In this document: positions 11,746-24,215 of the stretch, one piece after another
Layout of the letters: each line of letters begins with the position of its first letter
Position numbering within the stretch: the first letter of the stretch is position 1
Origin: Ursus arctos
Taxonomy: Eukaryota; Chordata; Mammalia; Carnivora; Ursidae
Assembly: GCF_023065955.2 (NCBI RefSeq)
Contig: NW_026622797.1
Span: 53,441,689-53,505,688, forward strand
Length of the DNA stretch: 64,000 nt
Reading direction: 5' to 3'
Position numbers and translations under genes: made by a program
The notes under the pieces: model-generated
Told to the model about the DNA's origin: nothing
What the model saw: the letters and a program-made list of their open reading frames with translations, nothing else
The model's database searches: none

Positions 11746-12359
11746 AAAAGGAACAGCGCAGGACAACTGGCAGACTGCCAAGCACTTAGTTAGCTCTCAC
11801 TTTTCACTGTGGTGATCATGTTTCAACTTTCTCTGAGCTTAGTTTAAACTTTTTAAGGACAGTTTGCTGGTGTGGAGCCAGAAAGCAGAGGCTTGTCATG
11901 AAAAGGGAGAAGGGTTACTTCGAGTGGGAATAGCACCTGAGGTCATTTGGACCAATGGAAGCACTGAAGACAACAATAAAATCTGGAGGAGATTTGGTTT
12001 TTTAAAAAATATATCTTAAAAACATCATAGAGATAAAAGATACAGATTTACAAGGGCAAAACTTTGAAGAGGAAAGTGGAATCTTTTCTATCCTCCACCT
12101 TATATCCTCAGTCTGGAAGAGACAGTCAAAAGATGATTTGGGGAGACCAGGGAAGTGGTGTGGAGGGAAATAAAATCAAAGTCCAGTACCTACCAGGTTG
12201 GCAGTGCTGACCTCCTCCCCCAGGTCCTGGGCTGGGGCTCCGAAGGGCTACACCGTGGAAGTGAGTCTACGGTGTGCGGTCCACGGACCACTAGCACCCT
12301 CAGGGGCTGGCAGAAAAAATGCTTTCTGGGGGAATAAAACATCATCTTAGGTCCAAATT

Positions 12360-13010
12360 AACTCGATAAAGATTTTTTTTCACATACAATGCCAAGCAAA
12401 AATAAAACAATAATAAGGTACACGAAGAGATGAAACAACGTGAACCACAGACGTAACGGACACAATAGAAGGCACGAAGGGACCCACGGGAAGGAGCTCC
12501 AAACAGTGGAATTACCAGACACAAACTATTCCGCGGCTTTGCTTACCACGAGCGTGGTGATAAGGGCCAACCTCGGAAACGCTGGCGAGGAACTGGAAAT
12601 TTAAAAAGGGATATTGCAAATTTGAAATAACCAAGTAGAAAGTGTAGAACTAAAAAAATATATATATGTAATAATTGAAATTGAGGAAATAATAGGTAGC
12701 TGAAGAAACTATCCGTGAAATGCAAAAGAATTCCAAAGAAACAGTCTGGAGCGAAGCACAGGGAAACAGAGAAAAGGGGCAAATAAAAAAGGGAGGGTAA
12801 GAAGCCCAGAGGCCACGTGTGAAGACTTAGCATGCACATGATTGGCGTCACAGGAGAGGAGAGAGGGGTGGAGCGGTCCTGGGAGAAACGGGCTAAACTA
12901 ACATTAACCTCCAGAGTCAAGGAGCCTGACAAAGTTCAAGCGGAATTTTTTCTTAAGAGCCCACACCTAGAGACACTGAATGGCGCTGCAGAAAAACCAA
13001 GAGAAAATTT
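12360..13010 (+). mobile_element. ancient L1M ORF1-region relic
   Basis: Diverged text resembling old L1 ORF1: 'ggaattaccagacacaaact', 'gaactggaaatttaaaaa', 'aattgaaattgaggaa' and the later 'cccacacctagagac'. All frames are broken. Confidence 0.6.
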
Positions 13011-13014
13011 TCTT

Positions 13015-13230
13015 GAAAGAACATGCAGTTGGTTTAAACCCCAACTGTGCCATCAATAAGCCAACCGAGGTCAGGTGAGCAAGCAAGCTACCTCTCTGTG
13101 CCCCAGCTTCATGTCTGGAATAATGGCTACTTCACACAGCTGTTGAGAAAATGCAACAAATCGCTTATGTAAAATGCCTAGTATGGTATCTGGCACACGA
13201 GCGCCCCTTGAGCTATGCCTACTGTTATCA
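13015..13230 (+). repeat. MIR SINE relic
   Basis: Ancient tRNA-derived SINE: 'accccaactgtgcca', 'ctacctctctgtgccccagctt', 'aaaatgcctagtatggt' and 'ctggcacac' in the standard MIR order. Confidence 0.8.
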
Positions 13231-14060
13231 ATTGTCAGCACCATGCGGCTTTGTGAATAGTCTCTGTTAAGGAGACAATTTTAAACTTCTAGGGCAGGTA
13301 TTTCCTGAAAATTTTTTGAAGTATAATACTGAACCCAGAAATCTAGCCAAATCTGCGGGTTAATGACATCAATGCAAAAAGCTTTCTTTTAACCTTTGAA
13401 GTAAAGGAAATAGGTAGTAGTAAATTAAGATCTCCACCCACCACCAAGCCCTTTGCAAAGCATTTCCCCCAACATCTCTGAAAGCTGGTTTTGTTTTAGT
13501 CTGAGTGCTGTAATATTCATCATGGCAAGACGCTTCAAGTTCTTACTCAAAATCATGCCTATGTTCCTTAATTATAAAAACCTAAAGAGTTAGGGCTACA
13601 CCATCAAAGAGAAAAAATAGATATTTATCTAAAAATACTGTCTAACCAGATTCTTCAGTATCCTCCACTTAGCTATGAATTTTGTAATTTCATTTTTAAA
13701 TCCCTTCTTTATAGCAAAAGACTCTTGTTTTCTTCAAAGAAAGGCTGCATCTTGAATTTATATTTGCTAAAAATTTCTCTTTCATTCTAAGTGTGATATG
13801 GGAACTTCCGCACAGAAATTGTTATATACATTTCTTAGGGAAAATATTTTGCATGATTAATATAATAGATAGCAAAGCACAGTGAATCAACAATGTTAAG
13901 AAAGTGTTTCTTACTGTATAGAGGGAAAGAAGTACGTATACCTTTTATATTGACCACATTTCCCTTTTATCTTTACCTTTGTTCTTTGTATCACTAGACC
14001 TCACCTTGCTGGTAGATGAATAAGGCCCTGATATTTGTTTCCCCCCACCCCAGCATCAAA

Positions 14061-14086
14061 AAGGAAAATCCTTGTGGATTTTCCTT
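14061..14086. repeat. perfect 11-base inverted repeat
   Basis: AAGGAAAATCC (14061-14071) and its exact reverse complement (14076-14086) are separated by TTGT. It could form a small hairpin. It is not part of a recognised element. Confidence 0.9.
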
Positions 14087-14824
14087 GTGTGTGTCATGCT
14101 TCCTGAATATTGGCCTCATTTTATAGATCTCCAGATCCATGCCTCTAATTAAATTTTCCTTGGGAGTCACAAAGTCTTTGCTTTAATATTTAAGAGAGAC
14201 CGTGGCAAGTCACTACTTTGCTCTGAGTCTCTGCTGATGAGGGAATCAGCCCCCCACAACCAACAGAACTTCATCATGTGCTCTAAAAACTAAATCCTAA
14301 CCAACAATGAGACATTTAATATTATTCCAAGATAAGTACTACTGCCCCTATAGATTATCTATAAACACTGTCTATATCTATAAACACTGTCAGCTCTCAA
14401 AGTTGATTATCAGTCTTCCTTTCTAATGGTCTTTTGGGAGTTTGCTAACTTAATACATCCCCTCCCCTAGGGGGAGTCAAGAATGAGAGGTAGCCTCTCC
14501 CTGTCCTGAGCATCTGGAGGCCCCTCCTTCCTACTGACCCAAGTCCATTTTTGGAGGGGATCTTAGCGTGTACTCATGAGGGTACACCATCAGACAACTC
14601 CCAATTGAGGGACATTCTGCAAAATACCTATCAGTACTCCTCAAATGTGTCAAAGTCATCAAAAACAAGGGAAAAAACAAGGAAAAACAGTCACAACCAA
14701 GAGAAGCCTAAGAAGACATGATGACTAAATGTAATATGGTGTCCTGGGTGGGATCCTGAACAGAAAAAGAACACTAGATAAAAACTAAAGAAATCTGAAC
14801 AGACCAGTTACTAGTAACGGGATT

Positions 14825-15025
14825 TTTTTTTTTTTAAGATTGTATTTATTCATTTGACGGAGAGACAGCCAGCCAGCGAGAGACGGAACACAAGCAGGGG
14901 GAGTGGGAGAGGAAGAAGCAGGCTCCCAGCAGAGCAGGGAGCCGATGCGGGGCTTGATCCCAGGACCCTGGGATCACGCCCTGAGCCAAGGGCAGACGCT
15001 TAACGACTGAACCACCCAGGCGCCC
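14825..15025 (-). mobile_element. CanSINE nested in the L1
   Basis: Reverse element with tail 'tttttttaagattg' and head 'aaccacccaggcgcccc'. Target duplication CTAGTAACGGGATT (14811-14824) and CTAGTAATGGGATT (15026-15039) lies within L1 sequence, so it inserted after the L1. Confidence 0.95.
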
Positions 15026-16894
15026 CTAGTAATGGGATTAAATCAGGAATCAAAAACCTCCGAACAAACAAAAGTCCAGGACCAGATGGCTTCTCTGTGA
15101 ATTCTACCAATCTTCAAAAAAGAATTAATATCATTCCTTCTCAAACTCTTCCAAAAACAGAAGAGGAGGGAGCACATCCAAACTCATTGTACAAGGCCAG
15201 CATTACCCTGACCCCAAAACCAAACAAGGACGCTACAACAAAATTAAATTACAGGCCATAGCCCAGATGAACAGATAGGTGTAAAAATCCTCAACAAAAT
15301 GTTAGCAAACCAAATTCAACAATATATTAAAAGCATCATACACCATGATAAAGTGGGGTTTATTCCAGAGACGTAAGGGTGTTTTACCATTTGCAAATCA
15401 ACCAACATGATCCACCACATTACCAAAATGAGGGATAAAAACCATGTCCATAAATATAGAAAAAGAATTTCACAAAATTCAATATCCATTTATGATTAAT
15501 AAAACCCTCAGCAAAGTGGGTATAGAGGAAATACACCTCAACATAATAAAGGCTGTACGTGACAAGCCCACATCTAACATCATATTCAACAATGAAAGGA
15601 ACAAGACAAAGCCTGCCCAGAGCAATTAGGCAAGAAAATGAAGCAAAAGGCATCCAAATCAGAAAGGAAGAAGTAAAACTGTTACTATATACAGATGACA
15701 TGATACTATATATAAAAACCCCTAGGGACTCCACCAAAAAAAACCTATTAGAATTAACAAATGAGTTCAGTAAAGTTGCAGGATACAAAATCAATATTCA
15801 AAACTCTGTTGCATTTATACCATTGATAGCAAACTATTAGAGAAATTAAGAAAACAATCTCATTTGCAATTGCATCAAAATGAATAAAATAACTATGTAT
15901 AAATTTAACTGAAGAGGTGAAAGACCTATACACTAAAAACTATAAGACATTAATGAAAGAAACTGAAGAAGACCCAAATAAATAGAAGATATTCTATGCT
16001 CATGGATTAGAATAATTAGTATTGTTAAAATGTCCATACTACCCAAAGCAATGTACAGATACAATGTAATTTCTATCAAAATTCCACAGGCATTTTTCAC
16101 AGAAATAGAACATACAATCCTAAAATTTGTATGAAGCCACAAAAGACCCTGAATAGCCAAAGCAATCTTGAAAAAGAGCAAAGCTAGAAACATCAGGCTT
16201 CTTGATTTCAAACTATATTATAAGGCTATAGTAATAAAAGCAGTATGGTATTAGCATGAAAACAGACAAGTGGATCACTGAAACAAAATAGAGAGCCCAG
16301 AAATAAGCCCACACGCATATGGTCAATTAATTTATGACAAAGAACTCAAGAATATACAATGGTGCTGGGAAAACTGGACAGCCACATGCAAAAGAATGAA
16401 ACTGGATCACTTTCTTACACCATACACAAAATTAAGACCTGAAACCATAAAACCCCTAGAAGAAAACACAGGCACTAAGTTCTTTGATGTCAGTCTTGGC
16501 AATGACTTTTTGGATTTGAAACCAAAAGCAAAAGCAACAAAAGCAAAAATAAAACAGTGGGACTAAATCAAACTAAAAAATTAAAAATAGGCCTACCATC
16601 TGATCAGAAATTTCACTTCTGGATATTTATCTGAAGAAAACAAAAACACCAAAAGATATATGCTCTTCCCCCTCCCCATGTTCATTGCAGCATTATTTGT
16701 AATAGCCAAGACGTGGAAGCAGCCTAAATATCCACTGATGGGTGAATAAAGAAAATGTGTAAACATATACACACACACAGAGGATTGGTTTTTTTGTTAT
16801 CACTCAAGGTGTCTTTCCATATTGCCATCTGTCATCACTCCTATTTTATGGACAGAGAAACCGACTTGTAGGAAAAGCAGACAGACACACTTAT

Positions 16895-16918
16895 ACATAC
16901 ACACACACACACACATAC
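16895..16918 (+). repeat. (AC)n microsatellite inside the L1
   Basis: A run of AC units at the right edge of the foreign insert in the L1. A shorter AC run lies at its left edge near 16768. Confidence 0.85.
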
Positions 16919-17469
16919 ACAATGGAATATTATTCAGCCATTAAAACAGAAGAAAATCCTGCCATTTGTGACCTCATGGATGGATGGCCTTATGCTAAGG
17001 GAAATAAATCAGAGAAAAACAAATACCATATGATCTCACTTACATGTGGAATCAAAAAAAAAAAATCCAAAAAACAAAACCAAAAAACCCCCAAATTCAT
17101 AGATATAAGAGAATAGATTGAAGGATGCCAAAGGCAGGGACTGGGGGGCGGGGGGATGGGTGAAGCTGGTCAAAATATACAAACGCCTGGTTATAAAATA
17201 AATGTCATGGGCATGTACTGTGCAGCATAGTGACTGTAGTTAATAATACTGTATTGCTTATGTCAAAGTTGCTAAAAGAATAGATCTTAAAAGTTCTTAT
17301 CACGAGCAAAAAAATTTGCACCTGTGTGTGTTAGTGATGTTAACTCGACTTATTATTGCAATCATTTCACAATATATATAAATATCAAATCATTATGCTA
17401 TACACCTGAACTTAATATAATCTTACATGTTGGTTATATCTCAATTCTTAAAAACTAAGGAAATCTGAA

Positions 17470-17665
17470 TAAACTATACGGATATCCATTAATAATAATG
17501 TATCAATATTGGCTCATTAATTGTGACAAGTATACCATACTATTATAAGATAGTTACATCAAGGGAAACTAGGTGTGGAGTATATAAAAACTCTCTGAAC
17601 CATCTTTGCAACTTTTCTATAAACTTAAAACTATTCTACAATGAGAAGTTTATTTAAATAGAAGT
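17470..17665 (+). mobile_element. older L1M 3'-end relic
   Basis: Phrases such as 'aatgtatcaatattggctca' and 'tctttgcaacttttctataaa' belong to the 3' end of old L1M elements. It is the host into which the L1 at 14.8-17.45 kb inserted. Confidence 0.7.
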
Positions 17666-18581
17666 TGAAGAAAGTTTGCCTATTCTGGTGAGTTAAACTG
17701 GGGGTTGCGATCTCCAGCTTCTGACTGATAAGGATTTCCCTTCTTCCACCCTCCACTGGTCTTTATAAATGGAAAAGCACTGGGTTTTTATTTGATCACT
17801 TATTTCTTAATATTTGACTTTTAATTCTGATTCTGTGGTCTGCTTTCTCCATCTATAAAACTGGAGTGATGATAGACAGCAGTAGGGAAGGACGCCTCGA
17901 GCAATAAGGAAAAAGCACCCCTCTGTTTGGGTGTGTTCACCTGTGACACTGGGTTCTTACCAACGTACCAAAACACCACCAGCAGTGATGGGACTGTTGG
18001 CTGTCCCTGGTCTTCACGCGAAAATCAAAATGGACCTGCCTGTGGACCCTTCCTTCAGAATGCCTCATTAATTCACTTAAAAAAAAATAAGTGCCCTACC
18101 GTACTGGCAGTAGTCTGAGTCTCCCAGACAGTGTTAGTATTTTATAAGACAGGCTAACCTGAAACTCTAGCAGAGCCCTCTCAGGGTATCCATCAGCTCA
18201 TTTGTGAAGCACAAAATGTTTCACCTTGGATGTTGTCAGAAAAGGTGAGTGGAAAGATTCATCAAGCGACAATAAGAAAAAAATATATAAAAATGTCACA
18301 CTGAAATGAAGAACTTTTCAAAAGAGTCTCTTTGTTTTTCTGCCTTGATGGAGCTCTACGCATGGATTTATCTTTCATAAAGGAGAAAAGCACACAATTA
18401 ATCAAAGACAGAAATGAAAAGTCATGCTGTCTGGCTTTATCTCATTAGGAAACTATTTCCAGCGTTGTTTATTTTGGCACTGCTAACACATGTTGAAATG
18501 AATTTGAATAATAAAGGGTAAGATCTTTAGGGGACATACCTATTTTTATACTGAAGAATGTAGGGTATCACAGCAAGGTAT

Positions 18582-18631
<50 letters not shown>

Positions 18632-19560
18632 AAGTAAAGAGAAGTTATGATAAGATCAGAAACCCGTAAGTTAACCTGAGATGATACACTGGAAAAAGAG
18701 AGAGACCTATATATCCAAGCTTTTGGTGTTGGAGATGTTTACAAATAAAATGGCCTGAAATGTACACACATGTCAGAAGGAATGAACACCCTTTTCACCT
18801 GTAAGTTATCACTGTTCTGCTCCCTCCCATCTGAACACTTTCCATGTCTGCGGAATTCCTCTCCTTATGAGTTCTGCTCACAGGTGGGGGCCAGCTCCCG
18901 GCACGCCAGCTAAAACTGCCAGATCATCACTCTCACAGCATCATTTCAAGTTCACACCTCAATGTCCCTGCTGCAGACTTTGACAGGGACACAGGGAAGC
19001 AGAACAGTAGGGAGTTTTCTCCAGCAGTAACAGCAGCAGGAGTATCGGGGCACCGGGTCCCGGTCCCGCGGGGCTGCAGTGGCTAGCTCCATGGGGGGAG
19101 CTTCCTGGCCAATCCACAGTCTGTACAAGTCGATGTGCAGGGTGCCAGTGGCAGTGTCCTCACTGGACCGACTTTGTGGTATAATTTGAGATGGCTAGAC
19201 ACAGATGAATTGGGCTACCTGATTTCAGTAGGGATACCAGAATCCAGCCCTCTTGGTATTTCTGTGAGTTATCCCATATTCTCCCAATACATTTCTTTTC
19301 TATTTAAGTCAAGATGAGTTGGTTTATTTTTCTTGCAACAGCATCCTAACTGCTATGGGGATGGCTGCAAGCAATAGATTCCCAGAGAAATAGGGCAGAA
19401 TCTGAAATTGATTACTTGGCCTGGTCAAGGTTTAATTCAGCTATGACTGAAGGATTGGCGGGGGGCAACTCTGACCCTCTCGGCACCTGCAGAGGTGAAA
19501 CAATGCATTTCATTATTTCCCCATGGTCATCAGGAATGAAGCACCCACTGAGTGGTTACT
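17666..19560. other. intergenic, no gene recognised
   Basis: Contains only a (TG)n microsatellite at 18584-18627 and otherwise unique-looking sequence. Short frames such as 17927-18118 and 19135-19317 show no family features or splice support. Confidence 0.5.
18584..18627 (+). repeat. (TG)n microsatellite
   Basis: About 22 uninterrupted TG units, likely polymorphic. Confidence 0.95.
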
Positions 19561-19567
19561 GCCACAG

Positions 19568-19788
19568 ATCAGTTTCTCCGCTTCAGCACTACTAACATTC
19601 TGGGCTGGATCATTCTTTGTTGTGAGTGCTGTCCTGGGTGTGCACCATGAGATGTTTAGCATCTCTGACTCCGCCCACGAGATGCCAGGAGTATACCCTC
19701 CCACAGCAGTGACAAACAAAACTATCTCCTGGCATTGCCAAATGTCCCCCCAGGGGCAAAATTGTCCCAGGTGAGAGCCACTGTCATA
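19568..19788 (-). mobile_element. MER20 DNA transposon relic
   Basis: Non-autonomous hAT-Charlie element about 220 bases long, near the MER20 family length. Recognised by 'cattctttgttgtgagtgctgtcctg', 'gatgtttagcatctctgac', 'cattgccaaatgtcccccc' and 'gagagccactg', reading the element in reverse. MER20 copies are known to have been recruited as regulatory elements in placental mammals. Confidence 0.85.
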
Positions 19789-19789
19789 A

Positions 19790-21083
19790 AAGAGCATGAC
19801 GAAGCTGATGAATTAAGGGACCCCGGGGTGGAGAGCTTGATAAAGGAGAGTGACAATCCATAATTCTTAAATTCTTAGTTCAAGGGATGGAGAGAAGACC
19901 AGGGACTCCATCTGACTTTGCTAAAAGACACCTTTCGCAGTTACAGCCACGAGGCTATGAGAGCCAAAGGTCAATCTCAAACTTGAGCCTCACTCTACCA
20001 CGTGGCTCCCAGACCAGCAGAGCCAGTAGTGCTCAGAATGCTGCAAATGGGAAGCCATATGGAACTTAAGGCAAGCGTCTCCTGAAGGACTTGCTGCCCC
20101 AGCTTCTGAGCGTGGGGGGAGCCTACAGAAGCATTAAGCTGTCAGCCCTCTTCTCGAATTGCCTCAGCTGAAGGGTTTGCCCAAGGTCATGCCCCCTTCC
20201 AGGGGAAGCCTATATCCAATGACTGATGACACAGGGCTGTAGATGCCTGGCTCCCTCACATCAAATTCAGCGACAACTCAAAAGGGCCATCCAGCTCTCA
20301 AACACTTTGTGGATTTAGCTGAGGTCTTGACCGAGACTACACTGCAGCCAGAGATTCACTGGTAAACTGGGCTCTCTGGAGAAGGGGGGAAGCCCTGATT
20401 TATAACATTTACCAATTTCCAAGCACGCTAGTTCCAACACACCACTTGTCACAGTCCCACTTCTCTCTCAGCCCCTTTCTGTTTTCTTCCTTCTTATCTA
20501 CCAGTGGTGATGCCAAGACCATGCCGTGAACAAACTCTTGGACTCCAATCTCTGTCTCAGAGTCTGCTTCCAAGGAAATCCAACCTGAGAACAAATGGCA
20601 ACTCAGGAAAGTGGTCGGCCCCTAGAAGGGAGAACCAGGTCCCATTAGAGAAAAGAGTTCACTGTTCAAATCACAAAGAGCCTTGCTCATCACATGAAGT
20701 TGTTTGGAACTTGTCTCATAGGCAATGCGGGCACAGGGAAAGTTTTAACTAGGACACTAACAAGATCTGATATATATTGGGAAGGTTGTTCTGGAAGCAG
20801 AACACAGAATTAAGTGGAGACTCATCGGAAGACTGTTGCCATAGTCCACTCAGGACAGTGACAGTGGGATGGAGAGGAAAGCCCACAATAAATTGGGAGG
20901 ATATGATGACTAATTAAATGTGATGGTGGGAAAGGGAGAAAGGAGTCAGAGTTAGTTAAGATGATTACTAGTTTGGGAGACTAGTCGGATTAGTTCATGG
21001 CAGAGAATTTTAGGAGGATACATTTCCACCATGTCGAAATTAAGGTTACTCACATGGGTCATCAGGATGGATATATACAGAAG

Positions 21084-21114
<31 letters not shown>

Positions 21115-21475
21115 ATATAAACATACGTGTGATATATCATATTACTTAGGTTCATACCCTGACTATTCCAAAGCAAGGCTATATAAATACATAAATGGAC
21201 GAAACCCTGAGGTGAAGAGAATTGAGCTAGAGGTGAAGTTAACACACAGACCCTAAACAACAACTACAGATAGGCCACCAAATCTGCCCTGAACTTCCCA
21301 GTTGCAAAGCAGAGGGAAGTACAATCAAGCACATGTTTCATGAGACCCTCAGTTAAAAGCAAGTCAGTGGTTCCAGAGAACTACTCATTCCTACTGAGAC
21401 CTGAGGGGCAACATCTTCCAGGACCAAGAATCAGTTGGATATGGAGAAAAGAAGGTTTGTAAGTGAGCCCATGAT
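19790..21475. other. intergenic, no gene recognised
   Basis: Unique-looking sequence with a (GT)n microsatellite at 21084-21112. Small frames at 19887-20069 and 20504-20752 are unsupported. Confidence 0.5.
21084..21112 (+). repeat. (GT)n microsatellite
   Basis: About 14 GT units followed by 'atgatataaacatacgtgtg'. Confidence 0.93.
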
Positions 21476-21492
21476 GAAAATGGAGGTGTGGA

Positions 21493-21693
21493 GGGGCGCT
21501 TGGGTGGCACAGAGGTTAAGCGTCTGCCTTCGGCTCAGGGCGTGATCCCGGCGTTGTGGGATCGAGCCCCGCATCGGGCTCCTCCGCTAAGAGCCTGCTT
21601 CTTCCTCTCCCACTCCCCCTGCTTGTGTTCCCTCTCTCGCTGGCTGTCTCTGTCGAATAAATAAATAAAATCTTTAAAAAAAAAAAAAAAAAA
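21493..21693 (+). mobile_element. young CanSINE with long A tail
   Basis: Forward, full-length element with little decay: head 'ggggcgcttgggtggcacag', 'cgtctgccttcggctcag', and a pure A tail of about 17 bases. The duplication GAAAATGGAGGTGTGG lies at 21476-21491 and 21694-21709. Low divergence and an intact duplication suggest a recent insertion. Confidence 0.96.
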
Positions 21694-21710
21694 GAAAATG
21701 GAGGTGTGGG

Positions 21711-23745
21711 AGTTGGGGAGCATGGGTGGTGGTGATAATGGTAGGCACAAGGACAGTGTGTGACATAAGAAGAGAAAGGACCAAGGATGGAACCCCTGGG
21801 AACACTGACATTTAAAAGAAAAGCTGGAGAACCAGGGAAAGAGAAAGAACAGAGAAAATTAAGCTCCCCAAGAAATCCCAGACATATGAATTACAGACAC
21901 ACAGTTTGAAAGGACTTGCAAATGTGTCTTATAATTTTATTGTTTATGTCAATGACAATAGAAATCTTAGTCTTGAAACATACCAGTAGTAGCCTTCAAA
22001 TGCTTGCCTGGGGGAAAAAACCACAACAATCTTTTATCTATTAGAAACACAAATAAAAGCCACTGTCAAAATACAACCCAAAATGCAAAGGAATATTAGG
22101 TTATATCGATGATGTCGTGAATATTATGTTATGACTAAAGGGATGTCGCTGGCAGTGGCAAGATGTCTATACAAGACTTTAATAAGAGTTTCTGTCTCAA
22201 CTCTAATTTTAAAGTAAAAATTATAATTTATGTTCACTTCAGAAATAACTGAGTCTTGAGAAAAGATACTTTTTTTTCGAGAAAAGATACATTTTTGAAC
22301 AATAAGCTTCTCCTAACATCCTGTCCTAAGAGTATACAAGTTTTGTGGGTTGTTTTTGTTTTTTGCTTTTTTTTTCTTTTGCATAACAAATAAATTCTGC
22401 CTATATCATCCTACCATAACAGAATCACTTGGTTTACCTATGGATTAGCTGATAAATGAAATCAGGTAATCTCTGCCCCGAGGAAATTTGAGGCCTGCGT
22501 ATTCTCAGAGAAGGAAGGCTTGAGAGAATCAGCTCGAGAGGTCACTGCAGGTGCTACTTTTCTTGAGGGGTTGGAAAGAGATGAAATACCACAAAATGCA
22601 AAGAAATAATGTAAATAAAAATGATGGAGTCCAAATTCAAATAGTTTCTGATTAAAGAATCAATGGAAATGTCATGGAGAAAAATACACTATTTTATACC
22701 AGATTTTAAAAAGCCATAGAAAATAGAAGTAGTCTGTGCATCTTGTCTGAGAAAAGAATGAACAGATGTAAAACAGACAACCAGATGAAAAGCCCATTGA
22801 AGAGAACTGGATGATTAATACACTACAAACAGGTTGGGACAGCGTGATTTATCTCCATCTCAGAATGGAAACCTACGATGCAGAAAATGAGGTTAAAATG
22901 AAAAATGTAGGAATCTTGACAAACAACAGAACAAGAGATAATCTATGTTTAAAAGAAGGGCATAAATTAAAATGAAGAACCAAAATTCTTGTAAAGAATC
23001 CAGGAATCTACTGACACGTGTTGGCGAATAAATGGAGTTGGGATTTTTCTTAAGAGAACTTCGGGTTTTTCTCTAGCCCAAGATGAACCATAGATCTAGA
23101 ATGACATGACCCACTGCCTTTCTTAATAAAACGATGACACTTTATTGGTGGCAAAGATTTTACAGAGGGGCCAGGGCAGGGCAGGGAAGCCGCTTAGATT
23201 TTTCTTTGTGGTGGATGCAGGGAAATAATTGAGGGTTCCCAGAGAAATAGTTGCACTCAGATGATGAGTCATCGCAAAAATCAAATTAAGACAATCTAGA
23301 ACCAAACTTGGAATTCGACGGTATTCTGATATGATTCATACTCAAAATAAAATATCAGCTACCAGGTGGCAGACAAGGTGGTAGGGATGCATTTTCTTTC
23401 TGCAGAGGAAGAAGCAGGCTTCCAGTGGAAGGAGGACAATGTCAAAGGTTAAGATGAACACATGGCTCCAAACTCTGATGTCTTAGTGGGAAGAGTGCTC
23501 CAGAATTCTACGGTATAACCTATTTGGGGGAAAGCAATGTTTTCCTACACTTAGAAGGAAAAGTATCTCCATTTTTCCTATTCCCACTTTCCAAAATCAA
23601 GGCCCCAAGTTTCCTGGAAGACGTCATTAAATAGCTAAAATTTCATTATGGTAACAGTTGGTTAGTACAGGCCTGTTTTCTTTTTAAAGCAAGAGCAATA
23701 TCAGTACTGATTTGTGGCTTTTTATATTTCCTTTTGGACTTTGTG
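21711..23745. other. intergenic, no gene recognised
   Basis: AT-rich sequence with no named element. A 13-base phrase GAGAAAAGATACW is repeated in tandem fashion near 22257 and 22280. Confidence 0.5.
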
Positions 23746-23749
23746 TAAT

Positions 23750-24215
23750 GTGAAATTTTATTGAAATACATATACAGAACGTGCACACATAAAGAGTGTA
23801 CAGTTCAACTAATTTTCACAAAATGAACACACTTATGAAACAAGCTTTCAGATAAAGAGCTAGAGTGTGACCAGACCCACAGAAGTCCTCTCGTGCCCAT
23901 CCCTGTCACTCACCTTCTCTCAAGGGTAACAATCATTTCGAATTGTAACATAATGAATTGGTTTTGTCTGGTTTTGAACTTCATAGAAATGGAATCACAC
24001 AGATTTATCTATTTTGTGTGGAGCTTCTCTCATTCAGTATTCTGGGATTTCTATCGCTGCAGGCGGTCTTAGTTTGATCATTCTCACTGCTATGCAGTAC
24101 TCCACAATTTATAGATCTATCCTATCATTGATAGATGTGTGTTGGGGGGGGGTTTCCTTCAATTTTTGATGGGAAAACACTGCTATGAATACTTCCATAT
24201 ATCTTTTTGGGGAAC
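23750..24215 (-). mobile_element. ancient L1M relic
   Basis: Inverted L1M text: 'ttattgaaatacatatacag', 'acagttcaactaattttcac', 'atagaaatggaatcacacag', 'tatgcagtactccacaattta' and 'actgctatgaatacttcc'. No open frame of L1 protein remains. Confidence 0.75.

Larger units (their letters stand above)
14800..17450 (+). mobile_element. 5'-truncated, rearranged L1
   Basis: ORF2 fragments run from the region around the fingers of the reverse transcriptase to the 3' UTR. The active-site box YTDDM is intact (in the frame 15559-15840, [12 protein letters not shown]), but frames are broken elsewhere. A SINE splits it at 14825-15025. About 450 bases are missing near 16578 compared with the L1 at 7488-9718. 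About 130 bases of foreign sequence are inserted between AC repeats near 16777-16900. AAAACTAAAGAAATCTGAA at 14781 recurs nearly exactly at 17451, a likely target-site duplication. The insertion is in an older L1M. Confidence 0.92.
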
